From Perlabentimonas sp034003245 (GTDB lineage Bacteria > Bacteroidota > Bacteroidia > Bacteroidales > Tenuifilaceae): 64,000 nt of DNA. Below are positions 52,455-61,001 of this stretch, one piece after another; positions within the stretch are counted from its first letter, which is position 1, and each line of letters begins with the position of its first letter. The notes beneath the pieces were generated by a model. The model did not search any database and was not told the origin of the DNA. It saw only the letters and a list, made by a program, of their open reading frames with translations. The DNA lies in contig JAVEYY010000023.1 in NCBI GenBank assembly GCA_034003245.1, positions 1-64,000 of the forward strand, in the 5' to 3' direction. Both the position numbers and the translations under genes were made by a program.

Positions 52455-53162
52455 TTACATTTCGGTAATAATTTTTTCGAATTCATCCAAACCCATGGCG
52501 TCGTTAACCGATAAACTGCCGATGGCAGTGCGGCGAAGCTCCACTAAATGGGCGCCAGAGTGAAGTCTTTCCCCAAAATCTCGGGCCAACGATCGAATGT
52601 AAGTTCCCTTACTGCATTTTACAAGGACTGTTACCCGGGGCAACGAAAAGTCAAGTAGCTCCATCTCAAAAATAATTATGGGCGATGGTTCAAGCTGCAT
52701 ATCAACACCTCGCCTGGCCAGCTTGTATGCTCTTCCGCCATTCACCATTTTAGCCGAGAAAAGCGGTGGTATCTGCATTTGTGGCCCCTTAAATCCAAGG
52801 ATTACCTGCTCAACAAGCTCCTTGGTAATGTGCTCGGTGGGAAAATGCTTGTCGATTTGCGTTTCTAAATCGAACGATGGGGTTGTAGCCCCTAACTCAA
52901 AGGTGGCAATGTACTCCTTCTCGTGATCCTGCAGCTGTGGTACCATTTTAGTTGCCCTACCAACACATACAATTAATAGGCCGGTTGCTAAAGGATCGAG
53001 AGTTCCTGCATGACCCACCTTAATCTTTTTGTACCCTAAACGATGGTATAGCAACGAACGAACCTTGCTAACTAGATTGAATGAAGTCCACTCTAATGGC
53101 TTATCAAACAACAACACAACTCCTTCTCTCCAATCAGTTTCCTTGTCAAAAGTATACTTCAT
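52455..53162 (-). CDS. truB: tRNA pseudouridine(55) synthase
   Basis: 235 residues, short form lacking a long C-terminal PUA domain. TruB converts U55 in the T loop of tRNAs. The catalytic Asp is in GHAGTLDPLATGLLIVCVG; VLLFDKPLEWTSFNLV opens the fold and the conserved GTYIRSLARDFGERL lies near the end. It starts 4 bases after the uppP stop, in the ftsX-DUF3098-uppP-truB operon. Confidence 0.95.
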   Translation of the reverse strand: MKYTFDKETDWREGVVLLFDKPLEWTSFNLVSKVRSLLYHRLGYKKIKVGHAGTLDPLATGLLIVCVGRATKMVPQLQDHEKEYIATFELGATTPSFDLETQIDKHFPTEHITKELVEQVILGFKGPQMQIPPLFSAKMVNGGRAYKLARRGVDMQLEPSPIIIFEMELLDFSLPRVTVLVKCSKGTYIRSLARDFGERLHSGAHLVELRRTAIGSLSVNDAMGLDEFEKIITEM

Positions 53163-53166
53163 TATA

Positions 53167-53958
53167 CTATAGGATATACGAAAGTATGGATACTAAGCCA
53201 ACCACTCCACAGTAGATGGCAAATCCTGTTAGCTTCTTCTTCTTGATAAGCGAAACCATCCATTTGCAGGCCAGAAAACCAACAACAAATGCCGAAATAA
53301 AGCCCACAATAATTGCTGTTGTACCAGCACCAGCTTCCGATGAGAAATCGCCCGAAATTAGATCGAGAAAGTTGGCCCCGAGAATAGGGATTAACACCAT
53401 CAGGAACGAGAATCGGGCTACTTCATTACGTCGCTTACCAAGAATTAGCCCTGTGGCAATGGTTGCTCCGGAACGTGATATTCCGGGTAGAACAGCAACA
53501 GCCTGTGCTATTCCTATAATAAAAGCATCGGTAAGGCTGATGTCCTTTTCACGGCTTCGCTTTATAACCATCGAAAGACCCAGTAGCGTTGCTGTTACAA
53601 GCAGCATCAATCCAACTAGTAATAGATTCCCGGTGAATAACCCCTCCACGCTATCCTTAAAAAATGCGCCAACAATTCCAACGGGAATCATGGAGAAAAG
53701 GATTAGCGCTACAAAACGGGTTTCCTCATTCCATTTGAACTTGAATAGGCCTTTGATCAGGTCCAGTATGTCGTTGCGAAAAACAACAATGGTGCTAAGC
53801 ACTGTTGCTCCATGAACTGCAACGGAGAACGAGAGGCTTTCCTCAACCTCAACGCCAAGAAGCACTTTGCCAATCTCGAGATGTCCAGAGCTGCTAACGG
53901 GCAAAAACTCTGTTAACCCCTGAATTATTCCAAGGATTAGGGCATGTAATGTTTCCAT
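53167..53958 (-). CDS. uppP: Undecaprenyl-diphosphatase
   Basis: 263 residues, seven or eight membrane helices. UppP (BacA) dephosphorylates undecaprenyl pyrophosphate, recycling the lipid carrier used for peptidoglycan and surface glycans. The family motifs are visible: GLTEFLPVSSSGHLEIG (E/Q-rich motif and SGH) and PGISRSGATIATGLILG. It is a different fold from the PAP2 protein at 11071, which could act on the same substrate. Central gene of the ftsX-truB operon; 22 bases after DUF3098. Confidence 0.95.
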   Translation of the reverse strand: METLHALILGIIQGLTEFLPVSSSGHLEIGKVLLGVEVEESLSFSVAVHGATVLSTIVVFRNDILDLIKGLFKFKWNEETRFVALILFSMIPVGIVGAFFKDSVEGLFTGNLLLVGLMLLVTATLLGLSMVIKRSREKDISLTDAFIIGIAQAVAVLPGISRSGATIATGLILGKRRNEVARFSFLMVLIPILGANFLDLISGDFSSEAGAGTTAIIVGFISAFVVGFLACKWMVSLIKKKKLTGFAIYCGVVGLVSILSYIL

Positions 53959-53980
53959 TTCTAGGTGATTTGAAAAGTTG

Positions 53981-54250
53981 CTACTCCTGGTTAGCCTTGG
54001 GCTTTTTCATTATGGCGTATATCTGGAATATAAAGCCAAAAAGCACAACAATTGGGGCTAGAGTGATTCGCCTAAAGCTAAAAATGCTCTCGTCGAAAAC
54101 ATTGGGATCGTCGGAGCCTCCGCCAATCATAAGAATAAAGCCAAATACAATTATTCCCAAGCCAATTATCATCAGCTTGTAGTTCTCTTTTCCTAACGGG
54201 AAAAGGTCAGTAACCTCTTTTTCCTGTTGTTTGGGTTGCTTCTTCGACAT
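53981..54250 (-). CDS. DUF3098 small membrane protein
   Basis: 89 residues with a polar N-terminus (KKQPKQQEKEV), two hydrophobic segments (LMIIGLGIIVFGFILMIGGG and ITLAPIVVLFGFIFQIYAIM) and SDDPNVFDESIFSFRR between them. This is the DUF3098 pattern, found in Bacteroidota between ftsX and uppP. No function is established; the constant neighbours suggest a role in division or cell-wall synthesis. Confidence 0.88.
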   Translation of the reverse strand: MSKKQPKQQEKEVTDLFPLGKENYKLMIIGLGIIVFGFILMIGGGSDDPNVFDESIFSFRRITLAPIVVLFGFIFQIYAIMKKPKANQE

Positions 54251-54271
54251 ACTTATAGAAAGATTATTAGT

Positions 54272-55147
54272 TTAGTAGTAAAGTTCGTCGGTTCTAAGCT
54301 TTAGGTATTTGCTTACGGCCATCGATGTTGATATTAGATTTATGATTACACCTGCAATTATTACTAGTCCAAAAATGGCCGAGAGCAGCTCAACTTGCCT
54401 AAAGTTAATCACCTCGTAAAACTCGTTCTGAACAACGTATATAACTCCACTTAATAAGCATAGGGCAAGGATAGATGCGTAGAATCCATGTAACATTCCT
54501 TTAATAAGAAAAGGTTTTCGAATAAAACCCCATGTGGCACCAACCAATTTCATGGTATTAATTATAAACCGTTTGGAGTAAACCGATAGCCTTATGGTAT
54601 TGTTTATTAGCACAATAGCCACAAAAAGCATCAATCCACTGAAGATTAGTAGGATGGCGCCAATTTTCTGTACGTTTTCGTTTACCAGATTCACAAGCGA
54701 TTTTTGGTAGAATACCTCTTTCACTGGCCTGTAAGCCATCAACTCGTCCTCAATTTTGCGAATGCTATCGGGATTGGCGTAATTCGCCTTAAGGCGCACC
54801 TCGATGGACGAGGAAAGGGGATTGTATCCGAGGAATCCAATAAAGTCCTCTCCCAACTCCTGCTGAAGCTCTTTGGCAGCAACCTCTTTCGGAATATATT
54901 CGGTAACGCGAACATATGGCGAAGCATCGAGCGTTTTTCGCAGGAAGTTGGCGTCAACCTCTCTCACATCATCGTGTAGGATAACGGAGAACCCAATGTT
55001 TTCCTTAACGAAGTCCGATAGCCTTTTGGCATTGAATAGCAGTAGCATTAAAATGCCCAGCATGAACAAAACCAGCGAATTGCTGATTATTGATGATAGG
55101 TATGAACTTCTCAGTCGCCAGTTAGAACTTGTTTTTTCGGCTTTCAT
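54272..55147 (-). CDS. ftsX: Cell-division protein FtsX
   Basis: 291 residues. An N-terminal cytoplasmic tail, first membrane helix (NSLVLFMLGILMLLLF), ~110-residue extracytoplasmic domain (FSVILHDDVREVDANFLRK), then three more helices with an FtsX-type permease end. FtsX pairs with the ATPase FtsE to control peptidoglycan hydrolases during division; ftsE is not adjacent here. First gene of the conserved operon, with a good -7 element (TAACTTTG) nine bases upstream. Confidence 0.93.
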   Translation of the reverse strand: MKAEKTSSNWRLRSSYLSSIISNSLVLFMLGILMLLLFNAKRLSDFVKENIGFSVILHDDVREVDANFLRKTLDASPYVRVTEYIPKEVAAKELQQELGEDFIGFLGYNPLSSSIEVRLKANYANPDSIRKIEDELMAYRPVKEVFYQKSLVNLVNENVQKIGAILLIFSGLMLFVAIVLINNTIRLSVYSKRFIINTMKLVGATWGFIRKPFLIKGMLHGFYASILALCLLSGVIYVVQNEFYEVINFRQVELLSAIFGLVIIAGVIINLISTSMAVSKYLKLRTDELYY

Positions 55148-55155
55148 AGTGGGTG

Positions 55156-55163
55156 CAAAGTTA
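55156..55163 (-). promoter_or_regulatory. -7 promoter element of the ftsX operon
   Basis: TAACTTTG on the minus strand, a perfect -7 match, with a TTG (55186-55188) 22 bases upstream. The ATG is only 8 bases downstream of the -7 element, so the leader would be very short. Confidence 0.45.
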
Positions 55164-55197
55164 GCTTAACAATCGAAAAATGATGCAACTACGGTTG

Positions 55198-57627
55198 TTA
55201 ATTTTCAGAATACCAGTTTTTGTATACGCCAAAACCAATCCAGCCCAAAGCCATTAGAATAATTAATAGCGATGAGGCAAGATCTACTGCAAAACCTGTA
55301 TTAAACATTTTTGGTTTAAACTCAAATACAACCTCGTGCTCTCCGGCAGGAAGCATAGCGCCCCTAAGCAGGTAGTTTACCCTAATGTGATCAAATTCCT
55401 CCCCGTCGATGGTAGTAACCCATCCAACAGGGTAATGGATTTCGGAAAACACAGCCAAGCGATCTTTGCTCAGGTTGTATTTATAAGTAAGCCTATTGGC
55501 TCTGTAGTCAACCAGCATAATGGTGTCGCTCGCGGCAGGAGCTGGTTTATAGCTTTGTACTTTATCGGCAAATCGTTTGTCAACAATTGCTGTGGTTGAA
55601 GGATCAAAGGAGTTAAGGGCTGCAATTTCCTGGTCGGCATTTTCAACAATCTGCATTGAGTCAACAAACCAAACATTTCCCAGTGCTCCTCGGTTAAACA
55701 GAGCAACTGGCCCCTGTTCCCCTGCATCAATTACGTATCGGGTGTTAAGCATATTAATCACATTAATGTTGCCTTGTGATATATGGTAATCAATTAGCTC
55801 CTGATATCTCCTAAGCTTAGCACCATGATAACCACCAATTGATTTGTGGTAGTACGAAGTGCTGGCATCATTAAAGGTGCTAACCGTTCGGTTATAAACT
55901 CGGAAGTATGGCGTTGGGTCCGAAAGAATTTGCCTGTCGGCATTTGTAGGAGTGAAAGGCATTTCGGCCTTCGACTGGGGCACAAAGTTGTCGCTGTTAA
56001 GGTAACGGCGATTAACTGTCCACATATCGGCAAGGATAAGAATACCTAGGGTTGCAATGGTAGGAGCCAGCTTAAACTTTTTGACATGGTACACAAATAG
56101 CGTAGCCGCTGAAAGCAAGATAAAAGCCAGTGAGCGAATGGCATCGGCTCGGAGCATGGCTTGCCGATCGAGTCGAATGGCTTCAAACATTTCGGCAGGA
56201 TAACCCGAGGCAATGTACTGCTGGTCAACAGCGGCCTCAAAGCTGAAAAGTGAACCTCCAAAAACCACAAAGAAAAGGCAAATGCCTCCGGTAATCCCCG
56301 CAGCCCATTTAAGCCCATTTACAAATTTTTCTTTTGATACATTGCCATCAAAAAACTCTTTTAGACCTAGAATTGCAATTAGCGGCATTGTTAACTCGGC
56401 AATAAAAAGTATCATGGAAACCGTTCTAAACTTGTTGTATGCCGGGAAATAGTGTAGGAAAAGATCGGTGAGGGGCATAAAATTCCGGCCCCAAGCCAGC
56501 ATAATGCCAAGTATGGTAACGCCCAGTAACGCCCACTTTAGATTACCTCGTACAAAGAATAGTCCTAATGCAAAAAGAAATATCACTATGGCTCCAATAT
56601 AAACGGGGCCAGATGTTACCGGTTGTGGCCCCCAGTATCCGGGCAGTTGTTGTACTATGGCTTTTGCCTGAGCAGGAGGAACCCTATTTTTAGTTAAGAA
56701 CTCGTATGTATTTGAATTGGTCCCAAAATCGCTGGCCGAAGCTCCGCCCATTAGGTTTGGGATTAGTAGGTTGAAGGTTTCCGCAATTCCATAGCTCCAA
56801 GCAGTTGCATACTCCTTATCGAGCCCAGAGGTTCTATCGTCTTCGCGGGTTGATAGCTCAGTGGCTCCCCGAATGGAGTACTTGCCCGACTCGTATGTGA
56901 AGTACAACCTCGAGAAGTTTGCACCAGCGGCTAGCATAGCCGCTATTACTAGTATGCCAACAGCTTTGCCGTATTTTGCGTATTCCTTATGTTTTATGGC
57001 ATCTACTAGGTAAGCAATGGCTATTGCGGCTCCAATGAAGGCAGCATAGTACGTAATTTGAACGTGGCCTGCCTTAAGGTTTAGTCCAAGGAAAAGGGCA
57101 AATAGCCCGAATCCCCCCCAATATTTTCCTTTGAATGCTAGAAATACTCCTGCAAGCATTGGTGATACATAGGCAATGGCATGTATTTTGGCATTGTGTC
57201 CGGCTTCGATTATTATGAAAAAGTACGATGAGAATGCGTAGGCAAATGCTCCCACAATGCTTAGCCAGGGGCTAACGCCAAGGGTTAGTAAAAGGATGTA
57301 GAAACCAACTAGGGTTAAAAAGATATACCCTCCCGGACGCTTTACAAGTTTTGTTAGATCATCAATAGATTCAAGCAGATTTCCCTTGAATTTAGTCGAT
57401 ATTAGGTAAGCTGGCATTCCTCCAAACATGGAGTTTGTCCAAAGGGGCTCTTCTCCAAACTGTTCCCTGTGTTCAATAATTTCCTGAGCCGATCCTTTGA
57501 ATTGAATAATATCGTGCTGCGATATACCTTTTCCTTGAAGGGCAGGGAAAAAGTAAAGGTTTGTGGCAATCAAAAAGGTAATAATGGCTACCAGATGAGG
57601 GACTAATTTCTTAAAGTTGGTTTTCAT
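55198..57627 (-). CDS. YfhO-family membrane protein
   Basis: 809 residues. About twelve membrane helices in the first ~540 residues, followed by a soluble C-terminal domain and a last membrane helix near 785. Seen: the loop GISQHDIIQFKGSAQEI after the first helix, NSMFGGMPAYLIST, and a conserved AFAYAFSSYFFIIIEAGHNA segment, the GT-C-like pattern of YfhO. In Gram-positive bacteria YfhO glycosylates lipoteichoic acid; the Bacteroidota members probably glycosylate an envelope lipid or polymer. Own transcript; a -7-like element TACCTTTA lies at 57672-57679. Confidence 0.88.
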   Translation of the reverse strand: MKTNFKKLVPHLVAIITFLIATNLYFFPALQGKGISQHDIIQFKGSAQEIIEHREQFGEEPLWTNSMFGGMPAYLISTKFKGNLLESIDDLTKLVKRPGGYIFLTLVGFYILLLTLGVSPWLSIVGAFAYAFSSYFFIIIEAGHNAKIHAIAYVSPMLAGVFLAFKGKYWGGFGLFALFLGLNLKAGHVQITYYAAFIGAAIAIAYLVDAIKHKEYAKYGKAVGILVIAAMLAAGANFSRLYFTYESGKYSIRGATELSTREDDRTSGLDKEYATAWSYGIAETFNLLIPNLMGGASASDFGTNSNTYEFLTKNRVPPAQAKAIVQQLPGYWGPQPVTSGPVYIGAIVIFLFALGLFFVRGNLKWALLGVTILGIMLAWGRNFMPLTDLFLHYFPAYNKFRTVSMILFIAELTMPLIAILGLKEFFDGNVSKEKFVNGLKWAAGITGGICLFFVVFGGSLFSFEAAVDQQYIASGYPAEMFEAIRLDRQAMLRADAIRSLAFILLSAATLFVYHVKKFKLAPTIATLGILILADMWTVNRRYLNSDNFVPQSKAEMPFTPTNADRQILSDPTPYFRVYNRTVSTFNDASTSYYHKSIGGYHGAKLRRYQELIDYHISQGNINVINMLNTRYVIDAGEQGPVALFNRGALGNVWFVDSMQIVENADQEIAALNSFDPSTTAIVDKRFADKVQSYKPAPAASDTIMLVDYRANRLTYKYNLSKDRLAVFSEIHYPVGWVTTIDGEEFDHIRVNYLLRGAMLPAGEHEVVFEFKPKMFNTGFAVDLASSLLIILMALGWIGFGVYKNWYSEN

Positions 57628-57908
57628 TGAACATTATCTGTTAGATGTGGATTATCTGAAGATCAATCAGCTAAAGGTATTAACTTTTTCAAAACAATAC
57701 TCCCTATGTTTTTAAACGATTGGTTTTGTTGTCTATGTATGAAAATGAACAAATTATGGGCAAATCAATTAAAACCCAAAAGTAATAGTTTTGGTGTATA
57801 CTTTTATTTTAAAAAATGCAAAAAGGTTGATTCAATTAATTTTAAAAAAACAAAAGGGGTGTTACTTCACCCCTAGTTATTTTATGGATTCCGAGTTTCG
57901 TATTCGGC
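57628..57908. other. Intergenic region with terminator and weak promoter
   Basis: 281 very A/T-rich bases. Contains the minus-strand terminator of the kinase gene and TACCTTTA (57672-57679, minus strand), a possible -7 element for the YfhO gene. No gene seen. Confidence 0.6.
57841..57874 (-). terminator. Rho-independent terminator of the deoxynucleoside kinase gene
   Basis: Minus strand: AGGGGTG, loop AAGTAA, CACCCCT (57855-57874), then a T-rich run (57841-57854). It lies 35 bases past the stop codon. Confidence 0.85.
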
Positions 57909-58523
57909 TTAAAAAAGTCCATGTATTTGCGCGTCGATCTTGTTGATAATTGAGCTAAGGTCGGCAGGGTTCTCGGAGAAGTTTAGGTTGTCAACCTCCA
58001 CAATCAGCAAATTCCCTAGCTTGTAACTTTCAATCCAGGCCTCGTAACGTTCGTTTAGTCGCTGGAGGTAGTCGATTCTGATACTTTTCTCGTAATCGCG
58101 GCCACGCTTCTGGATTTGCTTAACCAAAGTTGGCACGGTTGCCCTAAGATAGATAAGCAGATCGGGGGGTTGAATAAGCGAGCTCATTAGCGCAAACAGG
58201 TTCGAGTAGTTGCTAAAGTCTCGAGTTGACATGAGGCCCATATCGTGGAGGTTAGGAGCAAAGATGCGAGCATCCTCGTATATGGTTCGATCCTGAATAA
58301 CCTGTTCGCCCTTACGCCTAATCTCTACTATTTGGCTAAAACGGCTATTCAAAAAGTAGATTTGTAGGTTAAAACTCCAGCGCTGCATGTCCTCATAAAA
58401 ATCGTTGAGGTATGGGTTGTCGTCCACATCCTCATACTGGGGCTTCCAGTTATAGTGCTTGGCGAGTAATCGGGTAAGGGTTGTTTTTCCAGAACCAATG
58501 TTTCCTGCTACGGCTATGTGCAT
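57909..58523 (-). CDS. Deoxynucleoside kinase
   Basis: 204 residues. Phosphorylates a deoxynucleoside (probably deoxyadenosine or deoxyguanosine) with ATP in nucleotide salvage. Seen: P-loop AGNIGSGKTTLTRLLA, a DRT motif (VIQDRTIYEDARIFA) in place of the usual ERS/DRS, and a lid with QKRGRDYEKSIRIDYLQ, all as in the dCK/dGK fold. The length suits the bacterial dAK/dGK group. Transcribed alone with its own terminator; a -7 element TAGTTTTG lies at 58579-58586. Confidence 0.92.
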   Translation of the reverse strand: MHIAVAGNIGSGKTTLTRLLAKHYNWKPQYEDVDDNPYLNDFYEDMQRWSFNLQIYFLNSRFSQIVEIRRKGEQVIQDRTIYEDARIFAPNLHDMGLMSTRDFSNYSNLFALMSSLIQPPDLLIYLRATVPTLVKQIQKRGRDYEKSIRIDYLQRLNERYEAWIESYKLGNLLIVEVDNLNFSENPADLSSIINKIDAQIHGLF

Positions 58524-58578
58524 AGTAATTAATTGTCTGTGGTTTTTATGGATTGAATTATGTTGGGCTTTAAAAGTA

Positions 58579-58586
58579 CAAAACTA
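58579..58586 (-). promoter_or_regulatory. -7 promoter element of the deoxynucleoside kinase gene
   Basis: TAGTTTTG on the minus strand, a perfect match to TAnnTTTG, 55 bases before the ATG. It overlaps the region just past the end of the upstream gene. No -33 TTG in place. Confidence 0.3.
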
Positions 58587-58595
58587 ATTGGGTTT

Positions 58596-59372
58596 TTACC
58601 TACCCGTTGCAGTAATTTTTTCGCAAGTTATCAACTTGTTGCCATCAAGGCATTTGGGTTCGCCCTTAATAATCAATGGGTACGTGTTGCAGCTACATCG
58701 AAAAAAACCGAAGATTTTAAATGGATCATGGATTGCTCGCTTTTCAACTAATCCGTTATGAATAATCCATAAGAAGTTTGCATCAACCATAAAATACTCA
58801 TCATACAATATGTTGAATTCGTTCAATTTTGCACCGTAACTGTCGAGTTGTTGAATGGAATTATTGTTAATACCCAGGTAGATTAATCCATTTGCCTCCT
58901 TTAAACAGTTTGGGCTATACCTAGTTTTGATAAGTGTTCTCTGAACTATTCGGGTGAATTGCGGATTGGTTAGCAAAAGTTCGTTGCTTTCGCGATGAAA
59001 AAGCCACGCGCCCCCTCGGCTCGAACGACACGCAAGGGTTACTTCGCCCAGCGCAAGATCGGTAAAACTTACAGGTTCTCCAATGGCTAGGCCATCAGAA
59101 TTCAATATTACTAATGTTTGAGGTTGGTGGTAGAAGATCATAACCCTAAACGGGTCGGACGTGTCGATATTGGTTGGTACTCCCAGGGAATGGCTATGGT
59201 AGTCGGTTAGTATTACACCCTGCTCATTGATTTTTTGAACCTTCGGACCATTTATAACCCAAAACTCATCGCTCGATGGAAGTTGTTTTTGAATTTCAGG
59301 TTGGCTTTGTGCTACAATGGAAACTAGCAGTAGAAAGCCTATATAGATTCTGGGATTGATGAGAGAATTCAT
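58596..59372 (-). CDS. Secreted protein of unknown function, possibly a beta-propeller
   Basis: 258 residues from ATG 59372; the preceding in-frame TTG is unnecessary. Signal peptide (YIGFLLLVSIVAQSQ). The body consists of repeating strand patterns (FWVINGPKVQKINEQGVIL, LVILNSDGLAIGEPVSF, LIYLGINNNSIQQLDSYG, FLWIIHNGLVEKRAI) like a half propeller, with Cys near the C-terminus (FFRCSCN, PKCLDG, LITCEK). I do not recognise the family. Its start overlaps the stop of the GH3 gene by one base (TGATG), so it is cotranslated with it, although no link between the two functions is known. Confidence 0.72.
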   Translation of the reverse strand: MNSLINPRIYIGFLLLVSIVAQSQPEIQKQLPSSDEFWVINGPKVQKINEQGVILTDYHSHSLGVPTNIDTSDPFRVMIFYHQPQTLVILNSDGLAIGEPVSFTDLALGEVTLACRSSRGGAWLFHRESNELLLTNPQFTRIVQRTLIKTRYSPNCLKEANGLIYLGINNNSIQQLDSYGAKLNEFNILYDEYFMVDANFLWIIHNGLVEKRAIHDPFKIFGFFRCSCNTYPLIIKGEPKCLDGNKLITCEKITATGR

Positions 59373-60892
59373 CAATTTTGGGTTGATATCATTTTAAGCA
59401 GTGCATCCACATATTCACGGGTATTCGATAAGCGGGGTACCTTATTTTGTCCGCCCAATTTTCCTCTTTCGCGCATCCAGCTGAAGAACGTGCCGGGTTT
59501 TAATGAACGCACAATAGGTTCTGAGAGCGTAATTCCCTTGTATCGTTTTGCTTCGTAGTCGGAGTTAATGGAACAAAGAGCATTGTCGAGGGTTGTGGCA
59601 AAGTAGTTTATGTCCGCTGGAGCCACCTCAAATTCGATTAGCCACTCGTGTGCACCCTTGGCGTTATCGCCCATGTAAACGGGGGCGGCTGTGTACTCGC
59701 GTATCAGCGCACCCGTTTTTTCGCAGGCAACTCTAAGGGCTTTTTCGGCATTATCAATTATCACCTCCTCGCCAAATGCGTTTATATAATGCTTGGTGCG
59801 TCCTGTGATTTTAATCTTGTGCGGGAAGGTAGAGGTGAACATCACCGTGTCGCCAATCATGTATCGCCATAAACCCGAATTGGTGGTAATTACCATTGCG
59901 TAATTTTTGAAAAGTTCCACTTCGGCTATGGTGAGTGCTTTTGGGCTGGGAGAGCCAACTTCATCGAAAGGGACAAATTCGTAAAAGACCCCATAATCCA
60001 GCATTAGGAGCATGTCGTCAGTTTTGGGATCGTCCTGTATGGCAAAGAAACCCTCGCTGGCGTTGTAGGTTTCCATGTAGTGCATGTTGCTCGAGGGTAT
60101 CAATCTGCGAAACTGCTCGCGATACGGGGTAAAGCTCACTCCGCCGTGCGTAAATAGTTCAAGGTTTGGCCAAATCTCCAGGAGATTATTCTTCCCGGTA
60201 AAGTCAATAATGTATTTTATCATTACTAGGTTCCACGATGGAACACCTGCCAGGTTTGTTACGTTTTCCTTAAGGGTCTCTTCGGTGAGCTTTTCGAGTT
60301 TTGTTTCCCACTCGGCAATCAGTGCAACTTTTTGGCTCGGGGTTCTGATAAAGTCGGCCCACCAGGGTATATTTTCAATTAGGATTGCCGAAAGGTCGCC
60401 ATAGTACGACTGGTTGCTGAAGTTGTCTACCTGATGGCTTCCACCAAGGGTAAGTCCCTTTCCCTGGAATATTTTTGTTTCGGGGTAAAGGTCGGTGTAT
60501 AAGGCCAGTACATCCTTGCCCCCTCGGAAATGGCACTCATCTAAAGCATCGCGACTTACGGGGATAAATTTACTCTTATCGCTTGTGGTTCCCGAACTCT
60601 TGGCAAACCACTTTGTCTCACCTGGCCAAATAACATTGGCCTCTCCTTTTCGCAGACGATCAATCCACGGTTTTACCCCCTCGTAGTCAACAATGGGTAT
60701 GCTTAGTTGGAATTGCGAAATGGTTTTTATGTCATTAAAATTATGCTTAACGCCAAAGGCGGTTTCCTTTGCCCGGTTGATCATGTTGTGCAGAAGCTCT
60801 TCCTGAACCTCGCAGGGAAATCGGCGGAAAAGGTCAATCTGGTGAAGCCGCTTGGTGTTTAACCAGTTTATTATTGATGGTAGAATGGGCAT
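59372..60892 (-). CDS. GH3-family acyl-adenylate-forming protein
   Basis: 506 residues. The GH3 family (plant jasmonate/auxin amido synthetases) adenylates a carboxylic acid and joins it to an amino acid; bacterial members have no proven substrate here. Seen: the ATP-binding motif FAKSSGTTSDKSKFIPVS, MHYMETYNASEGFFAIQDD and the C-terminal hinge GDTVMFTSTFPHKIKITGR, with conserved Glu and Tyr residues. Length is normal. The promoter at 60926-60955 is one of the best in the window; the secreted protein gene follows in the operon. Confidence 0.9.
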   Translation of the reverse strand: MPILPSIINWLNTKRLHQIDLFRRFPCEVQEELLHNMINRAKETAFGVKHNFNDIKTISQFQLSIPIVDYEGVKPWIDRLRKGEANVIWPGETKWFAKSSGTTSDKSKFIPVSRDALDECHFRGGKDVLALYTDLYPETKIFQGKGLTLGGSHQVDNFSNQSYYGDLSAILIENIPWWADFIRTPSQKVALIAEWETKLEKLTEETLKENVTNLAGVPSWNLVMIKYIIDFTGKNNLLEIWPNLELFTHGGVSFTPYREQFRRLIPSSNMHYMETYNASEGFFAIQDDPKTDDMLLMLDYGVFYEFVPFDEVGSPSPKALTIAEVELFKNYAMVITTNSGLWRYMIGDTVMFTSTFPHKIKITGRTKHYINAFGEEVIIDNAEKALRVACEKTGALIREYTAAPVYMGDNAKGAHEWLIEFEVAPADINYFATTLDNALCSINSDYEAKRYKGITLSEPIVRSLKPGTFFSWMRERGKLGGQNKVPRLSNTREYVDALLKMISTQN

Positions 60893-60925
60893 ACTCTTTA
60901 CTTTGTAAGGTTTTGGAAAACAATG

Positions 60926-60955
60926 TAAAGGTAATAATATGAAAAATGTTTACAA
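60926..60955 (-). promoter_or_regulatory. Promoter of the GH3 operon
   Basis: Minus strand: TTG (60953-60955), an exact 19-base spacer and TACCTTTA (60926-60933), one base off the -7 consensus. ATG 33 bases downstream. Confidence 0.6.
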
Positions 60956-61001
60956 CTGGTTTGTTGTACCATTAAGTGTTAAAAAACGTGAGCTAAAAGA
61001 T

